This document shows positions 1 through 7,186 of a stretch of DNA of 18,973 nucleotides, piece by piece. Where the stretch lies: the NCBI GenBank assembly GCA_003537575.1, contig DPRS01000039.1:1-18973 (forward strand), read 5' to 3'. The notes under the pieces were generated by a model. It did not search any database. It was not told the origin of the DNA and worked only from the letters and a program-made list of their open reading frames with translations. Position 1 is the first letter of the stretch. Every line of letters starts with the position of its first letter. Position numbers and translations under genes: made by a program. This DNA comes from Oxalobacteraceae bacterium. GTDB taxonomy: Bacteria; Pseudomonadota; Gammaproteobacteria; Burkholderiales; Burkholderiaceae_D.

Positions 1-56
1 CATCAAATTAACTGACCACACTCACCCAACAGCTATGGCGGATTTACAGAGAAGAC

Positions 57-377
57 ATGTTGGACTTCGCGGGTATTTCCATTTTCATGTTTGGCAATAA
101 AGTTGATCCGACATCCTCTGGAATCTTGCAATCAGGCGGCATGTTTGAAGAATTCGATATTGCATGTGCCAAAGGCATCAAGATACTCCCCCTAGGCTTT
201 ACTGAACACGTCGCTCGCCAACTCTATGACAAAGTGAAAGCCAGTTTGAGCACCTACTATCCGAGGGCGACTCCCGCATTTAGTCAGCTTTTTGACGAAT
301 TAGGCGATGGAAGCAGATCGCTCGACGATCAGATGAAGACTACCTTGGCAGCATTGGCTGAACTTCAGAAAATGTAA
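57..377 (+). CDS. thsA: C-terminal SLOG-like part of a ThsA-type (Thoeris) protein, partial or broken
   Basis: The 106 residues resemble the C-terminal SLOG domain of SIR2-SLOG proteins such as ThsA, which bind a cyclic ADP-ribose signal made by a TIR partner and then degrade NAD+. Visible marks are MFGNKVDP near residue 12, then EEFDIACAKGIKILPLG (about 31-47), a Rossmann-like strand-turn pattern. The frame is open upstream to position 12 and the conserved-looking stretch IYREDM runs into the annotated ATG, so the ATG is probably internal to a larger gene. An in-frame TAA at 9-11 means the gene is either broken by a stop or frameshift, or really starts here as a stand-alone SLOG fragment. 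No SIR2 domain can be seen because the window begins at base 1. It is followed 12 bp later by a TIR-domain gene in the same direction, the usual Thoeris order. Family assignment is from memory of motif shape, without a search. Confidence 0.5.
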   Translation: MLDFAGISIFMFGNKVDPTSSGILQSGGMFEEFDIACAKGIKILPLGFTEHVARQLYDKVKASLSTYYPRATPAFSQLFDELGDGSRSLDDQMKTTLAALAELQKM

Positions 378-389
378 GGCGAATCATTA

Positions 390-1037
390 GTGCCGTCGAT
401 ACAACACCATAGGAAGATGGTTAAGAATCAGTGTAAAGCCAATACAAAGACAGGTGGACGCTGCAAAAATCGGACGGGCCCGAAAAACCAGTTTTGCGTA
501 ATGCATTCTAGGGAAAATCAAGAACGGGCAGTTCACTATTCAGTTTTCGGCGGCTTGATTGGCCATTTGGTTGGAGCCAGTATCGGGGGAGGGGTACTTG
601 GGGCCCTAGTTGGAGCACTTGCATCTTCAAAGGAAGCCCCGGTTTGGCGAAAAAAGCGTGTCTTCGTTAGTTATGACTTTGATGCGGACCAGCGAATCAA
701 ACATGCGGTGGTCGCACAATCTCAGCATCCAAAAGCACGATTTGAAGTTGTTGACGGTTCATTGAAAGAAGCTGCACCGGACGACGAATGGGTGAAGCGG
801 GCTGAAAGGAAAATTAAAAACGCTGATTTGGTACTTGTCTTGCTAGGGCGCCATACCTACCGTGCAACCGGAGTATTGACTGAAATTCAGATAGCAAAGA
901 AATTGAATGTACCTATTGTCCAACTTATAGGTTATTCAGATTCAAGCTGTAGGGTGATAAAGGGTGCGGGTCGAGTTTATGAATGGAATTGGAAAAATCT
1001 CGAGAAGATATTTGCGACGACGGTACATAAAGTTTGA
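390..1037 (+). CDS. thsB: ThsB-like TIR-domain protein with N-terminal zinc-finger-like motif and membrane segment
   Basis: The 215-residue protein has three parts. Residues 15-39 hold a C-x9-C-x10-C-x2-H motif (C15, C25, C36, H39) like the short DUF5763-type zinc-binding motif. Residues 51-79 are a glycine-rich hydrophobic stretch (glycine-zipper style), probably one or two membrane passes. Residues 88-208 form a TIR-like domain of the ThsB/DUF1863 class: KKRVFVSYDF first strand, NADLVLVLLG, and GVLTEIQIA with Glu165 at the place of the usual TIR catalytic glutamate. ThsB proteins make a cyclic ADP-ribose isomer on phage infection that activates ThsA. The GTG start at 390 is chosen because AAGGCG sits about 9 bases upstream; the alternative ATG at 417 has its purine tract too close. 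The first two modules are not in standard ThsB, as far as I know. Codon use and GC are lower than in the metal genes to the right, suggesting separate acquisition. Confidence 0.7.
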   Translation: MPSIQHHRKMVKNQCKANTKTGGRCKNRTGPKNQFCVMHSRENQERAVHYSVFGGLIGHLVGASIGGGVLGALVGALASSKEAPVWRKKRVFVSYDFDADQRIKHAVVAQSQHPKARFEVVDGSLKEAAPDDEWVKRAERKIKNADLVLVLLGRHTYRATGVLTEIQIAKKLNVPIVQLIGYSDSSCRVIKGAGRVYEWNWKNLEKIFATTVHKV

Positions 1038-1375
1038 ATTTCAGAGTGTCAGCCGATCCATAAGCCCAAGTGCATCGCTGTTCTTGTTCGTCAACTCGCA
1101 AAAGGTCCTTCCGCTTGACAATTACAAAACATGCTCACCCGATTTAACTATTTTTACGCAAAAAGGCCGAAGTCGATGTGTCGCTGACGCGTGGTAGGTT
1201 TAGGTTCCGGATCAGACAAAAGAGATTGGCGCCAGAGTATGCTTGGGAAAGGGGGCCGTGCCTATTATCCGGGAACAGTTTTATGCAAACGGACGTTTGC
1301 CTGTCTTTGCACACCAAAGCCGACAAGAGTTTACATAAGGAAAGTTATGCGAAATTCGAGTGTGGGAGCAAAGTT
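1038..1375. other. Gene-free stretch downstream of the TIR gene
   Basis: I see no supported gene, tRNA or terminator in this stretch. The short open frames on both strands have no family resemblance, no good ribosome binding site and overlap each other. It is probably a junction between the defence pair and the adjoining insertion-sequence remnant. Confidence 0.5.
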
Positions 1376-1530
1376 GTAATGTCCGGTTTTAGCAAAGTTC
1401 AAATGTCCGTTTTTCCGCAGGATAACCCAATTAACAATGGGTTTGGAGGCGGTCATGGGCAGAACCGGAGCCATCACAATGACGACGCACGAATTGGATC
1501 GCCTGCAGATTATCCATGCAACTGCTCCTA
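1376..1530 (+). mobile_element. Truncated left end of an insertion sequence (ISNCY-like) with transposase N-terminus
   Basis: The stretch opens with two direct copies of AATGTCCG followed by Ts (1378-1390 and 1402-1414), an end structure I associate with ISNCY-like elements. After it, an ATG at 1455 begins MGRTGAITMTTHELDRLQII, which resembles the start of ISNCY-type transposases (a helix before the HTH). The similarity stops after about 24 residues; the frame runs on into unrelated DNA and through the terminator to a stop at 1602-1604. No matching right end is seen in the window, so this is a dead fragment. Assignment to family is from memory and moderately uncertain. Confidence 0.45.
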
Positions 1531-1556
1531 AAGTCGATTGGGTGGCGATGGTCTTC

Positions 1557-1586
1557 AACGCCCAGCCTGCGCGCTGGGCGTTTTTT
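1557..1586 (+). terminator. Rho-independent terminator
   Basis: A perfect 10-bp stem, AACGCCCAGC (1557-1566) and GCTGGGCGTT (1573-1582), encloses a 6-base loop and runs into six Ts (1581-1586). It would end rightward transcription just before the convergent KorA-like gene. The rightward gene it once served is no longer present; the IS remnant lies immediately upstream. Confidence 0.85.
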
Positions 1587-1606
1587 ATTGCAGAACCAGT
1601 ATAAAG

Positions 1607-1978
1607 TCATTCAAGAGAAAGTTTTGCGCTGGCTATACTATGTGAAACGACGCTCAAGGCCTTTTGCCGCTTTTTCTCATCCTCGCACGTCTTGAGGCTT
1701 TCCATGAGATCGGCAAGTTGATGGGAAAGAAAATCCGGCAGATCCAGCGCAACGCTGACCCACGCCATGCTTTTGCCATCAGATTGCTCGTACACACGAT
1801 GGATGGCGCCCACGGCCAAGCCCACCCGCTGTTTGGTCATGCCGTAATCGCTTGCCACCTCGGTCTGGGTGCGGCCATCGACCAGGACGGCACGTGCCAT
1901 GGCGCGCGCCGCCTCGCCCAGCTTTGTTTGTTCAGCCAGGCGGGAAAAATCCTGGGGGGATAGGCGTACTAGTTTCAT
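1607..1978 (-). CDS. KorA/TrfB-family DNA-binding transcriptional repressor
   Basis: The 123-residue protein resembles the KorA (TrfB-related) family, small helix-turn-helix repressors that control replication and transfer genes of IncP-type plasmids and some ICEs. The N-terminal half fits best: a conserved lead RLSPQDFSRLAEQ, the ARAVLVDGRTQTEVA segment and a helix-turn-helix at about residues 38-61 (TEVASDYGMTKQRVGLAVG). The C-terminal half is charged and helical and does not match the RK2 KorA dimerisation domain in length as I remember it. ATG at 1976-1978 is preceded by AGGAAG at good spacing. No partner genes (korB, incC, trfA) lie in the window, so it is a lone backbone gene, and its promoter carries a short dyad that could be its own operator. 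Confidence 0.7.
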   Translation of the reverse strand: MKLVRLSPQDFSRLAEQTKLGEAARAMARAVLVDGRTQTEVASDYGMTKQRVGLAVGAIHRVYEQSDGKSMAWVSVALDLPDFLSHQLADLMESLKTCEDEKKRQKALSVVSHSIASAKLSLE

Positions 1979-2028
1979 TCGTCACTTCCTCACATAAGGA
2001 GCCGCGCATTTTCGCATCAGTGTACGCC

Positions 2029-2057
2029 CATATCTATTGACAGCCAATAGAATGCAA
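2029..2057 (-). promoter_or_regulatory. Candidate promoter and operator of the KorA-like gene
   Basis: The inverted repeat TCTATTG-ACAGC-CAATAGA (2033-2051) has perfect 7-bp arms. It lies between a leftward TTGCAT (2052-2057) and GATATG (2029-2034), 17 bp apart, which are weak -35/-10 candidates. The dyad position suits a repressor site. It does not match the GTTTAGCTAAAC operator of RK2 KorA. The promoter hexamers are weak. Confidence 0.4.
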
Positions 2058-2517
2058 ACGGATTCTCAATCAATACAGCAGGCCGTCCAATAGGGCGGCC
2101 CGTCATCTTCGACAGGCATTTGCGCCTCTCGATTTACTCAATTGAAGCCGGGGTGCCGTTACAATCCATGGCACTCACTACCTTCAAATGGGCAGCACGC
2201 ATCGCTCAGCGCCTGCTCGCCCCGCTGATACAGCGCGGCTAGATCGAAAAATAGCCGGCCCTATGTCTGCGCTAAGTCTGACTCGCCACACTATTGTTCC
2301 CGCGCACCCCACCCATCACGGGCGAAGTGCAAAAGGAAGCGGGCCTTCGTCCGATCCACTTGTCATGAGGAAAGCGGCATTGGCGATAGCAAACGCGACA
2401 CATGCAAGCAATGCCACTAGCTATGACGTGACGACCGGTATCGCCCGCTGTGGCACAGACAAGCGAGGGTGCAGTCGACAGCGCAGCTTTACCGCTGCGC
2501 CGTCATGCCTTGGCAGC
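2058..2517. other. About 460 bp without a recognisable gene
   Basis: This stretch lies between the KorA-like gene and the end of the efflux operon. I see only a 24-codon frame from ATG 2168 (ending TAG at 2240-2242, product begins MALTTFKWAARIAQ) that could be the truncated start of a lost gene, and a short GCGCAGC/GCTGCGC stem near 2480-2500 with no T tract. The long rightward open frame that starts here is an antisense shadow of the efflux genes. Confidence 0.4.
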
Positions 2518-2892
2518 TTATTTCACCGAAAACCGCACGTTCACCGTTTTCTTGTCTGCCAACGTCACCGCTGCAATGGCCTTGGTGCCTTTCACCAGTT
2601 TTGCTTCGTCCTTGGTCACCAGGGTATTCTCGCCGGCCGGCTCCAGCGCCACCTCGGTTTTCTCGGCGCCGTTCAGGACGGTCAGCTTGCCGGTGGCGCC
2701 CGCTGTCGATACGGGCTTGCCGTGGTCTTCCACATACAGGGTGGCCTTGCCATCCTTGTTGACCAGCTCAAAACCCAGGTCACTGGCGCTTTGCACGATG
2801 CCGCCATGCTTGGACTTAGCGCCATGCGCCAGGGCGTTGCCCGCTACCGCCACCGTTACTGCCATTGCCACGAGGGCCAACCATTTTTTCAT
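2518..2892 (-). CDS. Small periplasmic protein at the end of the efflux operon, probable metal-binding accessory
   Basis: The 124-residue protein begins MKKWLALVAMAVTVAVAG, a clear Sec signal peptide cleaved near NALA-HG, and the mature N-terminus carries HGAKSKHGG, a possible metal site. The remainder is a small beta-rich domain with a Lys/Glu-rich pattern (LYVEDHGK, LTVLNGAEKTEV) and no cysteine. I do not recognise a named family; similar small proteins accompany czcA-type genes in Burkholderiales, from memory. The ATG at 2890-2892 is chosen over an upstream in-frame start because TGGAGA lies six bases before it and the signal peptide starts there. It follows czcA by 54 bp and is the last gene of the operon; no terminator is evident after it. 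A periplasmic role in metal binding or delivery to the pump is inferred from location only. Confidence 0.65.
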   Translation of the reverse strand: MKKWLALVAMAVTVAVAGNALAHGAKSKHGGIVQSASDLGFELVNKDGKATLYVEDHGKPVSTAGATGKLTVLNGAEKTEVALEPAGENTLVTKDEAKLVKGTKAIAAVTLADKKTVNVRFSVK

Positions 2893-2946
2893 TGCATTCT
2901 CCAAGAGTGCGGCGGCTCTGGTTTGGGCGCCGCCGCCATAGCCCAT

Positions 2947-5900
2947 TCAATACGCTTCCTGCGCTTCCCCTGCCACAAGCTTTTCGAGCGGCTTTTTCCC
3001 AACCAGCCAGAAAATCAGCGGCGTCAGGAGCGTATCGAGCAGAGTCGAGCTGACCAGGCCGCCAAAGATCACCACCGCCACCGGATGCAGGATTTCCTTG
3101 CCGGGCGCATCTGCCGCCAACAACAACGGCACCAGGGCAAAGGCCGCCACCAGCGCCGTCATCAGCACCGGGGTCAGGCGTTCCAGCGAGCCGCGCACGA
3201 TCATCGGCACACCGAAGGTCTCGCCTTCGAACTTGCACAGGTTGATGTAATGGCTGACCTTCAGGATGCCATTGCGCGTGGCGATGCCGGTCAGGGTGAT
3301 GAAGCCCACCATCGATGCCACCGACAATGACACGCCGGCAATCCACATTGCAATGACGCTGCCGATCAGGGCAAATGGGATATTGCCCATGATGACCAGG
3401 GCCAGAACGCCCGACTTGTAGCGCGAGTACAGCACCAGGAAAATCATGGCAAGCGAGGCCAGCGACAAGCCGGCAATTAGCGCCATGGCCTGTTCCTGCG
3501 CCTGGAACTGCCCTTCGATACTGACAAAGTAGCTACCCGGCAGCGGCGTGGCCGCGATCGCCTTGCGCACAGCGCCAATCACGCGCGACATGTCGGAGCC
3601 GTCCGTATTGGCATACACCACGATGCGGCGCCGGCCATTTTCCCGACCGATCTGGTTCGGCCCGTCGCCTTCTTCGACGGTGGCGACCGACGACAAGGGA
3701 ATCCGGCCTGCCGGACTGTCCAGCATCACCCGCGCCAAGTCCTGCGGCGAGCGGCTATCGTCCGGCAAACGGACCATCAAATCGAACCGGCGCGGACCAT
3801 CGACGACCTGGGTTATCCGCGTACCTTCGGAGAGGGTCTGCAACGCGGTCAAGACCTGCCCCGGGGACAGGCCGTATTGTGCTGCCTTCCGATAATCGAT
3901 GCGCACCTTGATTTGCGGGATGAGCACTTGCCGTTCCACCGACAAGTCCACCAGGCCCGGCACGTTGGCGAGCCTGCCCCGCAAGCCTTCCGCCAGGCCG
4001 CGCAGGGTATCGAGGTCATCGCCGTAAATTTTCAGGGCGATTTGCGCCCGCACCCCGGAAAGCAGGTGGTCCAGCCGGTGCGAAATCGGCTGACCGATGG
4101 CAATCGACGCCGGAATGACGCCCAGGCGACCTCGGATATCCGCCATCACCTCTTCGCGATCCCGTTCCGAACGCTTCAGGTCGACATCGATTTCCGCCGA
4201 ATGCACGCCTTCCGCATGCTCATCGAGTTCCGCGCGGCCGGTGCGCCTGCCCACCTTGATCACTTCCGGCACTTCCTTGACCAACGTTTCCGCCAGCGAT
4301 CCCATGCGGTTGGCTTCGGCGAGCGACGTGCCTGGCGTAAACGTCATCCCCATCACCAGCGAACCTTCGTTAAACGGCGGCAGGAAAGCGCGCGGAAAGA
4401 AGGGAACGGACGCGGCCGCCACCAAGACGGCGATGGCGGCGATCGCCAGGACCGGTTTGGCGCGCGGGAAGGACCACGCCAATGCACGCTGATCCCATGT
4501 TTTCAGGCGGCGCACCAGCGGGCTGTCATCATGCGCCAGTTGCTTCATGTTGGGCAGCAGGTAGTACGCCAATGCCGGCGTGACCGTCATGGACACCAGC
4601 ATCGACGCCAGGATGGAGACGATGTAGGCGATGCCCAGCGGAGCGAACAGCCTGCCTTCGATGCCCGGCAAGGCGAACAGCGGCACGAACACCAGTACCA
4701 CGATGATCGTGGCATAGACGATGCCGGAACGGACTTCGACCGATGCCCGCCAGATGGTTTCCAGGACCGACAGCGGATTGGCTTCGGTGCCCCGCTGCTT
4801 CAGCCGCCGCAGGATGTTTTCCACATCAACGACGGCATCGTCCACCAGTTCGCCGATGGCAATGGCCAGGCCGCCCAGCGTCATCACGTTGATGGACTGT
4901 CCCAGCAGATGAAAGACCACTGCGGTGACCGCCAGCGACAGCGGAATGGCAATCAACGAAATCGCCGTGGTGCGGAAGTTGAGCAGGAAGGCGAACAGGA
5001 TGATGGCCACCAGAATGGCGCCGTCACGCAGGGCCTCGACGACGTTGTTGATGGACGCCTCGATGAAATTGGCCTGGCGGAACAGCACTTCCGGCGCCGA
5101 CAGGCCCGCAGGCAAGCCCTGCTTCAGCTCGCCCAGTGCCGTTTCGATCTGCTCCGTCAGCTTGACCGTATCTGCCGCGGGCTGCTTTTGCACGCTGACG
5201 ATGACGGCCGGCTTGCCATTCATGCCGGCGTCACCCCGCTTGAAGGCTGCAGCGTAGCGGACATCGGCCACCTGCTCCAGCAGGACCGGCGTGCCGTTGC
5301 GATAGGCAACCGGCAATCCGCGCACATCTTCCAGACGGTTGGTGCGGCCGAGATTGCGGATCAGGTATTCGCGGCTGTTCAAGTCAATGAAGCCGCCGCT
5401 GGTATTGGCCGCAAAACCTTCCACCGAAGACTTGACCTGGTCAAGTGTCACATTGAACTGTGCCATGCGCGCCGTATCGGGTTCCACGCGCAACTGCCTG
5501 ACGTCGCCGCCAATCGGAATCACCTGAGAAACGCCGGGAATCGACAGCAACCGCGGCCGCAGGACGAAGTCGGCATATTCCCGCGCCTGCATCGGATCGG
5601 CCTTGGAGACATCGATGGGCAAGGCGATCAGCATGACTTCGCCCATGATGGACGACACCGGCCCCATGACAGGCGCGATGCTGCCGGGCAGCTGTTCCTT
5701 GACGAGCGCCAGCCGCTCGGAGACCAGTTGCCGGTTGCGATAAATGTCCGTGCCCCAGTCGAACTCGGCATAGACGATCGACAGGCCGACGCCCGAGACG
5801 GAACGCACGCGGGTTACACCCGGCATGCCGTTCAGGGAAGTCTCGATGGGAAAGGACACGAGCTGTTCGACCTCTTCCGGGGCCATGCCGCCAGCTTCCG

Positions 5901-6051
5901 TCAGGACCGTGACCAGGGGCTTGTTCAGGTCCGGGAAGACGTCGACCGGGGTACGTACTGCCATCAGGGTGCCGTACACCACCAATAGTAGCGCCGCCAC
6001 CAGGACGAAGAGGCGATTGTGCAGGCTGAAACGAACGATCCAGTTAAACAT
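2947..6051 (-). CDS. czcA: Heavy-metal efflux RND permease, CzcA/CusA family
   Basis: This 1034-residue inner-membrane proton/cation antiporter is the pump of a three-part CBA system that sends metal ions out through the outer membrane. It has the full family length, with the N-terminal MFNWIVRFSLHNRLFVL helix, VDVFPDLNKP after it, periplasmic porter regions, and two sets of membrane helices. The helix-4 signature is at residues 400-412, GELVDDAVVDVEN, with acidic D404, D405, D409 and E411. This differs from the DFG-x3-D-x6-E-N of CzcA and from the GAMVDAAIVMIEN of CusA, so the substrate class is unclear; the AEGVHSAEIDVDL stretch lacks the methionine of the CusA copper/silver triad, pointing to divalent cations. 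The ATG has AGGGAG eight bases upstream, and czcB ends 11 bp before it, so translation is probably coupled. The symbol is used in the broad family sense. Confidence 0.9.
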   Translation of the reverse strand: MFNWIVRFSLHNRLFVLVAALLLVVYGTLMAVRTPVDVFPDLNKPLVTVLTEAGGMAPEEVEQLVSFPIETSLNGMPGVTRVRSVSGVGLSIVYAEFDWGTDIYRNRQLVSERLALVKEQLPGSIAPVMGPVSSIMGEVMLIALPIDVSKADPMQAREYADFVLRPRLLSIPGVSQVIPIGGDVRQLRVEPDTARMAQFNVTLDQVKSSVEGFAANTSGGFIDLNSREYLIRNLGRTNRLEDVRGLPVAYRNGTPVLLEQVADVRYAAAFKRGDAGMNGKPAVIVSVQKQPAADTVKLTEQIETALGELKQGLPAGLSAPEVLFRQANFIEASINNVVEALRDGAILVAIILFAFLLNFRTTAISLIAIPLSLAVTAVVFHLLGQSINVMTLGGLAIAIGELVDDAVVDVENILRRLKQRGTEANPLSVLETIWRASVEVRSGIVYATIIVVLVFVPLFALPGIEGRLFAPLGIAYIVSILASMLVSMTVTPALAYYLLPNMKQLAHDDSPLVRRLKTWDQRALAWSFPRAKPVLAIAAIAVLVAAASVPFFPRAFLPPFNEGSLVMGMTFTPGTSLAEANRMGSLAETLVKEVPEVIKVGRRTGRAELDEHAEGVHSAEIDVDLKRSERDREEVMADIRGRLGVIPASIAIGQPISHRLDHLLSGVRAQIALKIYGDDLDTLRGLAEGLRGRLANVPGLVDLSVERQVLIPQIKVRIDYRKAAQYGLSPGQVLTALQTLSEGTRITQVVDGPRRFDLMVRLPDDSRSPQDLARVMLDSPAGRIPLSSVATVEEGDGPNQIGRENGRRRIVVYANTDGSDMSRVIGAVRKAIAATPLPGSYFVSIEGQFQAQEQAMALIAGLSLASLAMIFLVLYSRYKSGVLALVIMGNIPFALIGSVIAMWIAGVSLSVASMVGFITLTGIATRNGILKVSHYINLCKFEGETFGVPMIVRGSLERLTPVLMTALVAAFALVPLLLAADAPGKEILHPVAVVIFGGLVSSTLLDTLLTPLIFWLVGKKPLEKLVAGEAQEAY

Positions 6052-6062
6052 AGGTTCGCTCC

Positions 6063-7184
6063 CTACCTGATCTGGTTAATCAGGGAGGCGCCGGACACGA
6101 CCACGCGGTTTTCCGCAGCCAGGCCTTTCGTCACCACGATGGTCCGTGCATCGAGCGGCCTGGACTCGACCGGCTGCGCGATGAAGCGTTCCGCGCCGGA
6201 CTTGATCCACACGATCGGTTCATTGGACGGGTTGCGCACCAGGGCTTCCGCGGGCAAGGCAATGCCCTTGACCTTGTCGGTCAGCTTGGCCACGACGGTG
6301 ACGGGCTGGCCAATGGCAAGCGAAGCATTCTTTGCGCTGGCGCGGAAATTGACCGGCAACGCGCCATCCCGCAAACTCCTTCCGCCACCCAGGAGCGTCA
6401 GCTCGACGCCCGGAATACCATGCAATGTCGCCGCGTCGATACGTCCTGCCAAAGAAACATCGGTGGTAACTGCCTCCACGACCATGCGGTTCGGGTCGAC
6501 GATTTCAAATAGCACTTCGCGCGCGTCCACGATCTGCCCGCTCAGGACATTCGCCGAGGCGACGATGCCCGATGCCGGCGCCGTGATGGCTTCGCTGCCG
6601 CCGATGCTTGCGCCCACCGCCCGCTCGCGACCGATGAGGCCCGTCAGTTCGGCACGTGCTGCCTCGATTTCCTTTTGCGGCACCGTGCCTTCCAGGGATT
6701 CCAGGCGTTTCACGCGTTGCTCCGCCAGCGTACGGTTGGCACGGATTTCCGCCAGCTGCGCCTGCTGGTTGCCGCGTTCGATGGCCTCGCCGACGGGGCG
6801 CACCTGCACCAGCACCTGGCCTTTCTCGACGCGCTGGCCCGCCACCGGCAAGCCTTTGGGGCCGGCCTCGATGCGCCCGGCAAACGGCGCCTGCACGCGG
6901 CCGCCGGCATTTGGATCGATGCCGATACGGCCGTTCAATTCCACGACGCGCGGATGGTCGTCTTCCTGCACCATCAGGGTGCGAATCGCCATGCGCCGCT
7001 GCGCCTGCTTGGGCACGTTGACGCTGCCGTCGGGCAGGCGCGCGAGACCGGAGCCGCCGCTGGCGGCAGGGGCGTCCAGATGCTCGCCGCCGGGTCCATG
7101 GGCGCCCGGCGCGGCGATTGCCGCCGTCGACAAGAGGCCGGCGGCAATCAAGGTAAGGAGGGAACTGGTTACTTGAGTCAGCAT
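6063..7184 (-). CDS. czcB: Periplasmic adaptor (membrane fusion protein) of the heavy-metal RND pump
   Basis: The 373-residue protein links the RND permease to the outer-membrane channel. A signal peptide covers about residues 1-24, followed by the motif GAHGPGGEHLDAP (27-39), which occurs in almost the same form in the next upstream gene. Then come a barrel/lipoyl half (VQAPFAGRIEAGPKGLPVAGQ, about 98-118), a helical hairpin rich in Ala/Glu/Arg (about 135-190), the second lipoyl half (ITAPASGIVASANVLSGQ), and a C-terminal beta-barrel and membrane-proximal domain. Its length suits a CzcB/CusB-type adaptor without the long N-terminal metal-binding domain of CzcB. The ATG is preceded by AGGAAA at eight bases; the upstream accessory gene stops only two bases before it. 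It acts with czcC and czcA in the same operon. Confidence 0.88.
   Translation of the reverse strand: MLTQVTSSLLTLIAAGLLSTAAIAAPGAHGPGGEHLDAPAASGGSGLARLPDGSVNVPKQAQRRMAIRTLMVQEDDHPRVVELNGRIGIDPNAGGRVQAPFAGRIEAGPKGLPVAGQRVEKGQVLVQVRPVGEAIERGNQQAQLAEIRANRTLAEQRVKRLESLEGTVPQKEIEAARAELTGLIGRERAVGASIGGSEAITAPASGIVASANVLSGQIVDAREVLFEIVDPNRMVVEAVTTDVSLAGRIDAATLHGIPGVELTLLGGGRSLRDGALPVNFRASAKNASLAIGQPVTVVAKLTDKVKGIALPAEALVRNPSNEPIVWIKSGAERFIAQPVESRPLDARTIVVTKGLAAENRVVVSGASLINQIR
7069..7112. repeat. Direct repeat copy in czcB, pairs with 7659-7702
   Basis: This 44-bp segment encodes most of the AAPGAHGPGGEHLDAP motif just after the czcB signal peptide. It matches 7659-7702 in the neighbouring accessory gene at 42 of 44 bases by eye, in the same orientation, 590 bp apart. 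The match points to a recent duplication or gene conversion of the signal-peptide/His-motif region. Confidence 0.8.
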
Positions 7185-7186
7185 GA

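Noticed and set aside
2188..3330. A 380-codon rightward open frame rich in His, Arg and Gln
   Set aside because: It is antisense to the small periplasmic gene and czcA, has no family resemblance and shows the biased composition of a high-GC shadow frame.
3877..5988. A 703-codon rightward open frame opposite czcA
   Set aside because: Extremely rich in Asp, His, Arg and Gln, with no domains; it mirrors czcA codons on the other strand, so it is a shadow.
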